DNA of 20,854 nucleotides from JACPNK01 sp964479745 (GCA_964479745.1 CAYZNJ010000008.1:1-20854); one strand, 5' to 3'; shown: positions 12,166 through 19,635, counted from the first letter of the stretch. Program-made: numbers and translations. The notes: a model not told the origin generated them from the letters alone.

Positions 12166-13431
12166 TTAAAATCCGAGGAGAGTGTCAATAACTGAAAACA
12201 TCTGGGCTCTGGAGCTGGCGATAACTAAATATTGTTTGCCGTTGACTGATGTAATAAAGGCATAATCAATAGAGCGATCGGGGTTTGGAAAGTTGACGAA
12301 CCTGATAGGAACTTCTCTGTAGCTATTGTCCTGGAATGTCTGACTGCTTGTTTGACTGCCCAGCTCAAATAAATCCCTAATGTCTAACGGTAAATTTGCT
12401 TCCCAAGTGTTTAACGCGTTTTGGGCTCCGGAAAAACCTGAAACCTCAACCACTAACGCCAGTCTTCTTTCGACTGGAGCATCTGGTACCGGCTTGCCCT
12501 TACTGTCAAATTTTTCTTCCTGAAGAGAAGAGATGAGTCCAAAGTTTTCATCGTAAATACTGCTTGCCAAGGTTTCCGAACCGGAACCGGAGACAGCTTG
12601 GTTAGCCAGAAAGCGTTTTGTAAATTCGGAAAATGAAATTGATTTGTCTGTCTCGCTTTTAGGTACGATAAATACATTTTTAATTTGATCGTCAGTGACA
12701 GCGGCGAAAACAGCGGAACGTACAGAAGCTAGGTCGGTCAGAGAGGCCGAATCAGGTAAACTTGCTTGATTGCTTAAAGAAAAAAGAGTTTTAAGAGGCT
12801 TAAGCGGATCCGGGACCAAAGTCGGTCTGGGGGTAAAAGTTGTAGTGGCTACAGGTTCCGTCCCTTGTTTAACAACAAAAAACCAGTAAGCGCCGCCTCC
12901 GACTAACAAAATTACAGCGATAGTGATAATCAAAGATTTACTTAAAAAACCTGCCTTTTTTGGAGGTATCACAATAGCTTTAGACTGTTCGGTCTTCGAC
13001 GGTACGGCTGGTCTGATTCCCGGCAGAACCCGGCTTTTTTCTGCCTCGCCAATTCTAATTGTCGGAGTCGGGATTACCGGTTTAGCAGTAGGGGCTGGAG
13101 TTCCTGTTTGTGTTTGGGGCAGAGGCGGAAGAGCTGAAGGTTTAGGCAACATCACCTCAACGCTTTTTGGCGTAACGCCCTGTTTTAAAGATTTAATGTC
13201 TCCCTCCATTGTTCTGATGAAAGACTTTACATCAGCTGGCGCTTTAGGCGCCGGTACTGGAGAAGGCTGCTGAGGCCTAGATGGTAAAACAGATGGAATA
13301 GAAGGGGCTGGACGAGCAACTGGAGGTTGATTGGTCAAAGGGTTGGTAGTCGGCGGCAAGTCAGGCTTAACCTTAGGCATGTCGGGGTCTTTTGCTATGG
13401 GAAGATTTGAGGGGGGTGGGTTTATTGGCAT
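12166..13431 (-). CDS. Single-TM protein with Pro-rich cytoplasmic tail, unknown function
   Basis: 421 aa. Residues 1-160 are a low-complexity Pro/Ala/Thr region (with a short helical part near 66-95, ADVKSFIRTMEGDIKSLKQG). One TM helix lies at about 166-187 (SLIITIAVILLVGGGAYWFFVV), then a Pro/Thr linker and an extracytoplasmic domain (about 215-421). There is no N-terminal signal peptide, so the Pro-rich tail is inside and the folded domain outside. The outer domain has mixed alpha/beta character and ends YLVIASSRAQMFSVIDTLLGF. It starts 19 nt after pnp with a weak AGGA and is probably read from the pnp transcript. This layout is common in CPR hypotheticals; no family name. Confidence 0.8.
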   Translation of the reverse strand: MPINPPPSNLPIAKDPDMPKVKPDLPPTTNPLTNQPPVARPAPSIPSVLPSRPQQPSPVPAPKAPADVKSFIRTMEGDIKSLKQGVTPKSVEVMLPKPSALPPLPQTQTGTPAPTAKPVIPTPTIRIGEAEKSRVLPGIRPAVPSKTEQSKAIVIPPKKAGFLSKSLIITIAVILLVGGGAYWFFVVKQGTEPVATTTFTPRPTLVPDPLKPLKTLFSLSNQASLPDSASLTDLASVRSAVFAAVTDDQIKNVFIVPKSETDKSISFSEFTKRFLANQAVSGSGSETLASSIYDENFGLISSLQEEKFDSKGKPVPDAPVERRLALVVEVSGFSGAQNALNTWEANLPLDIRDLFELGSQTSSQTFQDNSYREVPIRFVNFPNPDRSIDYAFITSVNGKQYLVIASSRAQMFSVIDTLLGF

Positions 13432-13450
13432 ATAAATTTATCCTGAAAAA

Positions 13451-15547
13451 TTATTTTTTCATGGACAAATTTATTCTACCATACTCGTCAATGTTTTTCA
13501 CCCGCACATGTACACTCTGTCCAATTTTGAGAACGTCTGATGGCCGGCGAATATGCTCGTTTGAAATTTCAGAGACATGGACCATGCCGTCCTGGCCGGG
13601 TTTAAACTCAACAAAAGCCCCAAAATCCATAATTTTTACAACCTTACCGTCAAATTCATCGCCAATCTTAGCTTCATAAGTTATATCTTCAATCCACAAA
13701 ATTGCTTTTTTCATGCCTTCAGCGCTGTCTGAAGTTATAAACACCGAGCCGTCGTCTTCAATATCAATTTGCACTCCGGTATTGTCTATAATTTCGTTTA
13801 TCATCTTGCCTTGCGGACCGATTACGGTACGAATCTTTTCCGGATTTATTTTGATAATTTTAACTCTGGGAGCAAAAGACGAAAGTTCTTCTCGCGGATT
13901 TTTTATCGCTTTGGCCATGTGGTCTAAAATTTCTAACCTTGCTTTTTTAGTTTGCTCAAGAGCTTTTTCAAGTATTTCCGGCGTGATGCCTTCAATTTTT
14001 ACGTCCATTTGCATAGCAGTAATGCCGTCTCTGGTGCCGGCGACTTTCAAGTCCATATCGCCATGATGGTCTTCCGGACCTTGTATGTCAGTCAACACTT
14101 TAAATTTTTCTCCTTTTTCATCAAACATTAAACCCATTGCAATTCCCGCCGCCGGCGTTTTAATCGGCACTCCACCGTCCATTAAAGCCAAAGAAGCGCC
14201 GCAAACCGAAGCCATGGAAGACGAGCCGTTGGAAGATAAAATTTCGGAAACAACTCTAATTGTGTAAGGGAACTCTTCTTTGGAGGGAATAATCGGCTCC
14301 AAAGCTCTTTCGGCTAGCGCGCCGTGGCCGATTTCTCTGCGGCCGGATCCGCCCATTCTGCCGACTTCGCCGACGCTGAAAGGCGGAAAAACATAGTGAT
14401 GCATGAAACGCTTTTTGGTCAGCTCAATCTCCATAGTCTCAATCCATTGCTCCATACCCGGCGAAGCCAGAGTAAGCGAAGACAAGGCTTGAGTTGTACC
14501 TCGGTTGAATAAGCCAGTGCCGTGAGAATGGGGGAGAATACCGACTTCAGCGCTTATGGCTCTTAATTCGTCCACTTTCCTGCCGTCCGGCCTTTTTTCC
14601 GATTCTAAGATATTTTTATGGACGATCCGGTCAATTTCTTCTTCAAAAACAATGTTTGCCTCGCTAAGTTTTGCATTTAGTTCCGGATGCTCTTTGAATT
14701 GCTCTTTAACATATTCGGCAAGCTCATCTTGAGTTCGATGCAAACCTTCCACATACTCTTGTTTGTGAGGCGTATAGAGCACTTTTTCAAGTTTAGGAGT
14801 AACAAAGTCACTGACTACTTTTCTTAAGGCTTCGTCGTGGCTGAAAATGTCCAGTTTTTTCTTTTCAACTTTAAAATCGTCCGTAATTTTTTGCTGTAGT
14901 TTGGTTAATTTTTGTATTTCTTTAAAACCACGATCAATCGCTTCGGCAATGTCTTTTTCGGGGATAATCTTAGCGCCAGCCTCAATCATATTTATCTTAT
15001 TGGCTGTTCCGGCGACGATTATATCAAAGTCGCTTTGAGCGCGTTCGGCATATGTCGGGTTTACAACTAATTTGCCGTCAATTCGGCCGACACGCACGCC
15101 GGCCACCGGGCCGTCAAAAGGAATATCGGAAATCATCAAAGCCAACGAAGCGCCAAAAAGGGCCACGATGTCGGGATCGTTGACGCCGTCAAAAGTCAGA
15201 ACTGTCGGCACAACTTGGACCTCGTTTCTGATATTATGGTCAAATCTTGGCCTGATTGAGCGGTCAATTACCCGACTGGTGAGAATGGCCTCTTCCGACG
15301 GCCGAGTCTCCCGCTTGATCCACTTAGAACCCTTGATCTTGCCGGCGGCATAGTACTTTTCTTCATAGTCTACAGACAAGGGAAAATAGTCGGCATCTTT
15401 TGGATGAGCCGACATCGTGGCTGTTACCAGCACCGTAGAATCGCCGTACTGCACACGGCAAGAGCCGTTGGCCTGTCCGGCCAAACGGCCAATTTCAACA
15501 AAGAGCTTCTTGCCCGCAAACTCTTCGGAATATGTTTTTATATCCAC
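13451..15547 (-). CDS. pnp: Polyribonucleotide nucleotidyltransferase (PNPase)
   Basis: 698 aa, full length. PNPase is the phosphate-dependent 3'-5' exoribonuclease of RNA decay. Two RNase PH domains are present (about 1-215 and 315-545) with the helical domain between; catalytic acidic residues of the second lie around 487-499 (DIQGPEDHHGDMD). A KH domain (about 555-615, IGPQGKMINEI) and an S1 domain (about 628-697, GKVVKIMDFGAFVEF...HVRVKNIDEYGRINLSMK) complete it. The start is a GTG without Shine-Dalgarno; no other start exists before the upstream in-frame stop. A structured leader with a short uORF precedes it, reminiscent of pnp autoregulation in E. coli, although the details need not be the same. 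Confidence 0.97.
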   Translation of the reverse strand: MDIKTYSEEFAGKKLFVEIGRLAGQANGSCRVQYGDSTVLVTATMSAHPKDADYFPLSVDYEEKYYAAGKIKGSKWIKRETRPSEEAILTSRVIDRSIRPRFDHNIRNEVQVVPTVLTFDGVNDPDIVALFGASLALMISDIPFDGPVAGVRVGRIDGKLVVNPTYAERAQSDFDIIVAGTANKINMIEAGAKIIPEKDIAEAIDRGFKEIQKLTKLQQKITDDFKVEKKKLDIFSHDEALRKVVSDFVTPKLEKVLYTPHKQEYVEGLHRTQDELAEYVKEQFKEHPELNAKLSEANIVFEEEIDRIVHKNILESEKRPDGRKVDELRAISAEVGILPHSHGTGLFNRGTTQALSSLTLASPGMEQWIETMEIELTKKRFMHHYVFPPFSVGEVGRMGGSGRREIGHGALAERALEPIIPSKEEFPYTIRVVSEILSSNGSSSMASVCGASLALMDGGVPIKTPAAGIAMGLMFDEKGEKFKVLTDIQGPEDHHGDMDLKVAGTRDGITAMQMDVKIEGITPEILEKALEQTKKARLEILDHMAKAIKNPREELSSFAPRVKIIKINPEKIRTVIGPQGKMINEIIDNTGVQIDIEDDGSVFITSDSAEGMKKAILWIEDITYEAKIGDEFDGKVVKIMDFGAFVEFKPGQDGMVHVSEISNEHIRRPSDVLKIGQSVHVRVKNIDEYGRINLSMKK

Positions 15548-15587
15548 AAATTGTGTAACAAGTAAACGAGAGGAGAGTAACTGATTC

Positions 15588-15623
15588 TGGCCAAAAAGCT
15601 CAACTTTTTGAACGCTTTGGCCA
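15588..15623. promoter_or_regulatory. Long hairpin in the pnp leader
   Basis: TGGCC/GGCCA (15588-15592/15619-15623), AAAGC/GCTTT (15595-15599/15614-15618) with a 2-nt bulge, then TCAA/TTGA (15600-15603/15608-15611). In E. coli, RNase III cuts a pnp leader stem and PNPase then represses its own mRNA; this stem could have a similar role. A CTCTCCTC near 15570 can pair with the upstream GGGGAGG. Confidence 0.5.
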
Positions 15624-15632
15624 AAGCCCCAT
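15600..15632 (-). CDS. Possible 10-codon leader peptide upstream of pnp
   Basis: ATG at 15632 followed by ten codons (MGLWPKRSKS) and TGA. A perfect GGGGAGG lies 10 nt upstream (15649-15643) with GGAAG closer. The peptide is encoded within the hairpin at 15588-15623, so translating it would melt the stem. Short enough to be accidental. Confidence 0.3.
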   Translation of the reverse strand: MGLWPKRSKS

Positions 15633-15684
15633 TACTTCCGTTCCTCCCCGCAAAACTTACTTGTCAAAGTTAATAAAAGCACTC

Positions 15685-15722
15685 TACCACATTACTTAAT
15701 AAATTTAAAAGTGAAGAGGATT
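15685..15722. repeat. 38-bp direct repeat, left copy (remnant of a gene 3' end)
   Basis: Matches 16221-16258 at 34 of 38 bases, same orientation, offset 536 bp. On the minus strand it reads ILFTFKFIK-stop, a near copy of the ILATFKFIK-stop end of the 194-aa protein. It contains TTTAAA-17-TAGAGT, so it may also serve as a pnp promoter. Confidence 0.85.
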
Positions 15723-15734
15723 ATCGGTAAGTTG

Positions 15735-15941
15735 CTATTTAAATTCCTTTTTCGGAATTCTTGACTGTTTTACTATTGCCAGAAATGTTCCGATGTGAAT
15801 AGTCTTGCTACCTCCGTGAAAAGGAACAGCCACCATGATTGAACCATGTCGATAAATCTGGTGGCTGCCTTTTTGTCTCCGCAAAACAAAGCCGTTTTTA
15901 GTTAAGATTTTCACCAACTGTTTTGCGGTTAGCGGTTTCAC
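15735..15941 (-). CDS. hicA: HicA-family toxin (mRNA interferase)
   Basis: 68 aa, GTG start. HicA is a small dsRBD-fold toxin that cleaves mRNA without ribosomes. The family signature is clear: TAKQLVKILTKNGFVLRRQKGSHQIYRHG, with the catalytic His at residue 27 in the G-S-H-x-x-Y motif, followed by VAVPFHGGSKTIHIGTFLAIVKQSRI. It lies 11 nt behind hicB in the same operon; antitoxin-first order is one of the two usual arrangements. The 38-bp direct repeat begins 12 bases past its stop. Confidence 0.92.
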   Translation of the reverse strand: MKPLTAKQLVKILTKNGFVLRRQKGSHQIYRHGSIMVAVPFHGGSKTIHIGTFLAIVKQSRIPKKEFK

Positions 15942-15952
15942 TTATTAAATTA

Positions 15953-16210
15953 CTAGATTCTGACTGATACGTTAACTTCGTCAATAATCGGACGGTATTT
16001 TGTAATAGGAATTTTTTCTTTCTGTGAAGCCAATTCTTCCAGCCACAACTCAAGAACTTCTGCGGCTTTGCTTTTGGCTTCCTCAAAGTTACGGCCAAAA
16101 GTAATACAGCCTGGAAAAGCTGGAAAAGAGACATTAAAACCGCCTTCTTCGGCAGGATCAAAAACGGCCGGATAATTATATATTTTACGAGTAGTTGGTT
16201 TCTTATTCAT
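15953..16210 (-). CDS. hicB: HicB-family antitoxin
   Basis: 85 aa. HicB folds as a partial RNase H domain that covers the HicA active site. Typical features: YPAVFDPAEEGGFNVSFPAFPGCITFGRNFEEAKSKAAEVLELWLEEL. The C-terminal DNA-binding domain of longer HicB proteins is short or absent (ends IIDEVNVSVRI). The start follows a promoter that predicts a leaderless transcript; the gene begins 17 bp after the stop of the 194-aa gene. Confidence 0.9.
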   Translation of the reverse strand: MNKKPTTRKIYNYPAVFDPAEEGGFNVSFPAFPGCITFGRNFEEAKSKAAEVLELWLEELASQKEKIPITKYRPIIDEVNVSVRI

Positions 16211-16216
16211 GGCCCA

Positions 16217-16245
16217 ATTTTACCACGTTACTTAATAAATTTAAA
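16217..16245 (-). promoter_or_regulatory. Promoter of hicBA, predicted leaderless
   Basis: Minus strand: TTTAAA (16245-16240), 17-bp spacer, TAAAAT (16222-16217) preceded by TGG (extended -10), then 6 nt (TGGGCC) to the ATG at 16210. It is embedded in the 3' end of the upstream gene and in the right copy of the direct repeat. Confidence 0.5.
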
Positions 16246-16258
16246 GGTGGCGAGGATT
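16221..16258. repeat. 38-bp direct repeat, right copy
   Basis: Covers the last codons and stop of the 194-aa gene. Together with 15685-15722 it brackets hicBA. The four differences are at 16227, 16246, 16250 and 16251. Confidence 0.85.
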
Positions 16259-16812
16259 TGGTTGATAGTGTTTGAGTAATCAGTCGTTTTGCCTTGCACC
16301 AAACGTTTAGGTTCCACATAAAAATCATATGTTAGCCCCTTGTTAGTTATAACCAAGGAGTAGTAATCTCCTAAATTATGGGTATTTTTCTTACCAGTTA
16401 CTCCATCTATAACAACCTCGCTTGTACTAGCCACGTCATCGTTACTGTCGCTAAAGTAAGAAGTGCCCACTCTTTCACTACGAATAACACTAATGTCAAT
16501 GGTCGCAATACTTTCTCCGGGGGTACGGTACTGCCTGTCATCTGAAGCAATTAATACCATTACAGACTGATCTGAAATATCTTTTTTAAGAAACCAAGAG
16601 TCCGGATATTTAATCTCGAACCCAGCCTCTTGATTGCGGTAGGTTTGCCAGCCAGCGGCAGGATTGGGGGTATAACTAGCCGGCGGAGTAATTAAACCAA
16701 TTGGAAAAATATTCGTGTATGGTCTCCGGTAAAACCACCAGCCGGCAATTGCGATTACGATTGCGATAATGGCTATCGCCGCTATTTTTGAAAACCCTTT
16801 TTGGTTATTCAT
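16228..16812 (-). CDS. N-terminally anchored extracytoplasmic protein, unknown function
   Basis: 194 aa. The N-terminus NNQKGFSKIAAIAIIAIVIAIAGWWF is a TM anchor (about 8-27) that faintly resembles a type IV prepilin start but lacks the canonical Glu5 context. The outer domain begins with a Pro-rich linker (LITPPASYTPNPAAG), then WQTYRNQEAGFEIKYPDSW, a motif seen in PsbP-like/ lipoprotein-type domains, and a beta-rich remainder ending NTINQILATFKFIK. It starts 2 nt after the NYN gene stop, so it is cotranscribed with rpsO and NYN. Family assignment to the PsbP-like group is tentative. Confidence 0.72.
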   Translation of the reverse strand: MNNQKGFSKIAAIAIIAIVIAIAGWWFYRRPYTNIFPIGLITPPASYTPNPAAGWQTYRNQEAGFEIKYPDSWFLKKDISDQSVMVLIASDDRQYRTPGESIATIDISVIRSERVGTSYFSDSNDDVASTSEVVIDGVTGKKNTHNLGDYYSLVITNKGLTYDFYVEPKRLVQGKTTDYSNTINQILATFKFIK

Positions 16813-16814
16813 TT

Positions 16815-17348
16815 TTAGTACATCAAAAACTTCTTGGGGTCCTCGCCTAAGTCGGTGAAAACATCCACTGTTTCTTTGAGTTTAGCCGAAGTGCTGCGGC
16901 CAAAAGAGACTGCCTCAACCTTGAGACCGCGATTGACGCGGAGGTATTCAACCAAAGGAATGAAGTCGCCGTCGCCGGTAACAATCACGGCAACGTCAAT
17001 TTTGTCGGCAAGAATTATCGCGTCAACGGCAATGCCTACGTCCCAGTCAGCCTTTTTCATGCCGCCGGGAAAAATTTGGAGATCCTTAACTTTGATTTCG
17101 TAGCCGCTTTTTTCCAGAGCTTCCAGAAAGGCTTTTTCTTCGCCAGATTCAGTCTTAATGACATAAACAAAAGCCCTGATTAACTGGCGATCGCCGACAG
17201 CCGCTTCCAGGATTTTTTTAAAATTAGCCTTGGCATGATAGAGATTTTTGGCCGAATGGTACATGTTTTGGGCATCAACAAAAACACCCACCCTCTGGTG
17301 TTCTGAAGTAATTTCAGAGATTTTTGGTTTTCGGCCTTTTTGAATCAT
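16815..17348 (-). CDS. NYN (LabA/DUF88-type) PIN-like ribonuclease domain protein
   Basis: 177 aa. NYN domains have the PIN/FEN fold and in characterised cases act as metal-dependent RNases. Conserved acidic residues are visible: D25 and N28 in GVFVDAQNMY, D101/D103/D109 in KADWDVGIAVDAI, and D126/D128 in IVTGDGDFIPLVEYL. The length matches LabA-type single-domain proteins. It lies 14 nt behind rpsO and 2 nt before the 194-aa gene, suggesting a role linked to RNA or ribosome metabolism; that link is inference from position only. Confidence 0.9.
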   Translation of the reverse strand: MIQKGRKPKISEITSEHQRVGVFVDAQNMYHSAKNLYHAKANFKKILEAAVGDRQLIRAFVYVIKTESGEEKAFLEALEKSGYEIKVKDLQIFPGGMKKADWDVGIAVDAIILADKIDVAVIVTGDGDFIPLVEYLRVNRGLKVEAVSFGRSTSAKLKETVDVFTDLGEDPKKFLMY

Positions 17349-17362
17349 AACCCAAAGCCAGT

Positions 17363-17629
17363 CTATTTTTTCAGACCGAGTTCTTTGATAATTTTAACAT
17401 GCCTTTTCGGAGATTCTTTTTTGAGATACTCCAAAAGCCGGCGTCTCTTGGCGACCATTTTGAGAAGACCGGTGCGGGAGCTGTTGTCTTTGATGTGCTT
17501 TTTGAGATGCTTAGTTAACCTCTCAATTTCTTCGCTAAACAAAGCCACCTGAACAGCCGCTGAACCGGTGTCTTTTTCGTGCAAAGAGTGTTTGCTGATA
17601 ATGCCTGATTTTTGCTTAGGATTTAACAT
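17363..17629 (-). CDS. rpsO: 30S ribosomal protein S15
   Basis: 88 aa, standard length. S15 binds the 16S rRNA central domain. Signature: HEKDTGSAAVQVALFSEEIERLTKHLKKHIKDNSSRTGLLKMVAKRRRLLEYLKKE. The start ATG lies only 9 nt after the -10 box, so the leader is at most about 3 nt and there is no room for a Shine-Dalgarno. In many bacteria rpsO is followed by pnp; here pnp is about 1.8 kb downstream, separated by NYN, the 194-aa gene and the hicBA insertion. Confidence 0.97.
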   Translation of the reverse strand: MLNPKQKSGIISKHSLHEKDTGSAAVQVALFSEEIERLTKHLKKHIKDNSSRTGLLKMVAKRRRLLEYLKKESPKRHVKIIKELGLKK

Positions 17630-17638
17630 TAGAATCTA

Positions 17639-17666
17639 ATTGTAGCATAGTTTTCCATAAAATCAA
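17639..17666 (-). promoter_or_regulatory. Promoter of the rpsO operon, nearly leaderless
   Basis: Minus strand: TTGATT (17666-17661), 16-bp spacer, TACAAT (17644-17639) with TGC just upstream (extended -10). The ATG at 17629 is 9 nt beyond the -10. Confidence 0.65.
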
Positions 17667-17734
17667 CTCTTTAACAAAAGTGGTTGGCAAGAGCTCCCAG
17701 CATCTTCCACAACAAATACGTCTTTCGTAATTTT

Positions 17735-17758
17735 AAAAGACACTGTTTAGTGTCTTTT
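17735..17758. terminator. Terminator after the membrane HExxH gene
   Basis: AAAAGACACT-GTTT-AGTGTCTTTT, 10-bp perfect stem with A/T flanks on both sides. It stands 17 bp past the stop at 17775 and can work for the minus strand (TTTT at the end). Confidence 0.7.
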
Positions 17759-17774
17759 GTTATACTTCGCACAG

Positions 17775-18572
17775 TTATACTCTGGACAGTCGGCGAGCAG
17801 TACGCCCGTTTAGAAAAATAGCGTGTAGCGTCGTTACAATTATAGCGCTAATTATTACTATCCAATTTCGTGAAATAACTAGCGGATCGCCTGCCATTTT
17901 TATAAAAGTGTCCGAGTGAAGCCACTCCATCATCCACAACAACGGGGACAAAGCTCCCAGTGCAGCCGAGAGACCGGCGATTACCGGCATACTCTTAAAT
18001 CCTTTAGAGAAGAAAATGCCCGCTAGCACCACGACTCCGACGGCTGTCGCGTAGGAAACCCATGCCAACCAGCGAGCCCTTTGATAAAGCTCTGGCTCTT
18101 GGCCTCCTATAATCCTTGCAAACTCGTGAAGAGACAGATTAACGAAGGCCATAAAAAAGAACGAGCCAAATACGGTCATGCCAATACGCCAAGCCCAGTG
18201 AGGCTTCCATCCGGCAATGACATTAGCCCAATCGCCAAAGTTAGCCACCCCGGAAGCCATCCAGTAACCTGCCCCATAAAGCAGGTTTGCAAGCATAAAA
18301 AACCATAAAAAAAATCGCGCTTCCGGCAGACGGAAATTAGCACTCAACAATGCCCAACACGTCAAACCAAGGACAATATTAGCAATTGACGCGCTAGCTG
18401 ACACCACTTTGCTCTGCCAAGCAGACTTGTTTACACACCAAACATGCAGTCCGGAAAATTCTCGCACTTTTCCTCCCAGAGCTAGACAAGTTAGCGCATG
18501 AACACCTTCGTGAAAAAGAATTGTCAAACTTGTGGCTATGGCCACAAGTGAAATAACTGTAAACCAGTCCAT
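17775..18572 (-). CDS. Multi-pass membrane protein with HEGVH zinc-protease motif (M50-like)
   Basis: 265 aa, about six or seven TM helices. The first helix ends in TILFHEGVHALTCLALGGKV, an HExxH motif at residues 21-25 placed as in intramembrane or membrane-bound M50-like metallopeptidases. A candidate third ligand is D114 in ANFGDWANVIAGW, although the canonical NPDG of site-2 proteases is absent. Such proteins may cleave membrane substrates or be inactive homologues. The start follows a good Shine-Dalgarno (AGAGGAGA). It is transcribed alone, divergently from xer. Confidence 0.72.
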   Translation of the reverse strand: MDWFTVISLVAIATSLTILFHEGVHALTCLALGGKVREFSGLHVWCVNKSAWQSKVVSASASIANIVLGLTCWALLSANFRLPEARFFLWFFMLANLLYGAGYWMASGVANFGDWANVIAGWKPHWAWRIGMTVFGSFFFMAFVNLSLHEFARIIGGQEPELYQRARWLAWVSYATAVGVVVLAGIFFSKGFKSMPVIAGLSAALGALSPLLWMMEWLHSDTFIKMAGDPLVISRNWIVIISAIIVTTLHAIFLNGRTARRLSRV

Positions 18573-18599
18573 AAGTTCTCCTCTTTTAGATCTCTTTGT

Positions 18600-18628
18600 A
18601 GTCTAAAACTATTGTTGAATTTTGTCAA
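18600..18628 (-). promoter_or_regulatory. Promoter of the membrane HExxH gene
   Basis: Minus strand: TTGACA (18628-18623), 17-bp spacer, TAGACT (18605-18600). The predicted leader is about 20 nt and carries the AGGAG ribosome binding site. Confidence 0.7.
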
Positions 18629-18655
18629 CCATCGTTACAAAAATGTAAAAATAAA

Positions 18656-18684
18656 TTGTGCGACACTTGTTTTGGGGATATAAT
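18656..18684 (+). promoter_or_regulatory. Promoter of xer, predicted leaderless
   Basis: TTGTGC (18656-18661), 17-bp spacer, perfect TATAAT (18679-18684), then 6 nt (TAGTTT) to the ATG at 18691. Confidence 0.7.
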
Positions 18685-18690
18685 TAGTTT

Positions 18691-19617
18691 ATGGACATTA
18701 AGCAACTAAAAAATGACTTCCTGGAATATCTTGAGATTGAGAAAAACCGCTCGCCGAAGACGGTGGAAAATTATGGACACTACCTCAACAGGTTTTTAAA
18801 CTTTGCCAAAGTCGGTTCGGCTGGCCAGATTTCCGAAGATTTAATCAGAAAGTTCCGGATTTACCTTAACCGCATGGCCGATAATCACGGCGAACCTCTA
18901 AAAAAGGTCACCCAAAATTATCACATTATCGCCATCCGGGCTTTTTTGAAATATTTGTCAAAAAGAGAGATAAAATCCGTTTCGCCGGAAAAAATAGAAC
19001 TGGGCAAACAAGAAGACCGGCACATAGATTTTCTTGACCAGAACGAGTTGAGCCGTATTTTGGCTTCACCTAAAGGCGACGATCTCTCTAACTTGCGCGA
19101 TAAAGCTATTTTGGAAACTTTATTCAGCACCGGCCTGCGCGTTTCAGAACTTTGCTCTTTGGAAACAGATAAGGTGGATTTGAACAGGGGAGAGATATCG
19201 GTCAAAGGCAAAGGCTCAAAAATCAGGTTAGTTTTTTTGTCAGACGACGCTCAAAAATCAATCAGCAATTTTATAAAAAAACGCAGTGACGCCGACCCGG
19301 CTCTTTTTATTCGGATTCCCAAAGATCAAGCCTTTGGCAAATATGAAAATTTAAGACTAACGCCGCGTAGTGTTCAGAGGATAATAAAAAAGCACGCAAT
19401 TCGGGCTGGTATAATTGGAAAGAAGGTTTCGCCCCACACCTTGCGCCATGGGTTCGCAACAGACCTTCTGCGGAATGGCGCTGACATTCGCTCGGTTCAA
19501 ACACTCCTCGGCCACTCATCGGTAACGACTACTCAAATCTATACTCATGTTACCGACAGCCGCCTGAAAGAAGTTCACCAAAAGTATCATAAAAAAAACA
19601 GCCCCGAGAAGGCTTGA
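18691..19617 (+). CDS. xerC: Xer-type tyrosine site-specific recombinase
   Basis: 308 aa, typical XerC/XerD length. It joins and exchanges DNA at a dif-type site to resolve chromosome dimers; it could also act on mobile DNA. N-terminal SAM-like core-binding domain (about 1-90), catalytic domain with the full set R150 (STGLRVSEL), K174 region (KGKGSK), H249/R252 (PHTLRHGF), H275 (LLGHSS) and nucleophile Y284 (TQIYTHV). No neighbouring att sites, cassettes or phage genes, which favours the chromosomal Xer role; C versus D cannot be told. No Shine-Dalgarno; the promoter predicts a leaderless mRNA. Its last codons overlap the terminator of the convergent 45-aa gene. Confidence 0.93.
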   Translation: MDIKQLKNDFLEYLEIEKNRSPKTVENYGHYLNRFLNFAKVGSAGQISEDLIRKFRIYLNRMADNHGEPLKKVTQNYHIIAIRAFLKYLSKREIKSVSPEKIELGKQEDRHIDFLDQNELSRILASPKGDDLSNLRDKAILETLFSTGLRVSELCSLETDKVDLNRGEISVKGKGSKIRLVFLSDDAQKSISNFIKKRSDADPALFIRIPKDQAFGKYENLRLTPRSVQRIIKKHAIRAGIIGKKVSPHTLRHGFATDLLRNGADIRSVQTLLGHSSVTTTQIYTHVTDSRLKEVHQKYHKKNSPEKA

Positions 19618-19635
19618 ACTGCAAGCCTCTCGGGG
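19591..19635 (-). terminator. Terminator of the 45-aa gene, overlapping the end of xer
   Basis: Minus strand: CCCCGAGA/TCTCGGGG continuing into GGCTTG/CAAGCC, 14 bp with one bulged base (19602-19635), followed by eight T. The xer stop lies inside the hairpin. Confidence 0.88.

Noticed and set aside
18691..19617. Xer recombinase as an integron or phage integrase
   Set aside because: No attC-like cassettes, phage genes or att duplications beside it, and its length and motifs fit a chromosomal Xer protein.
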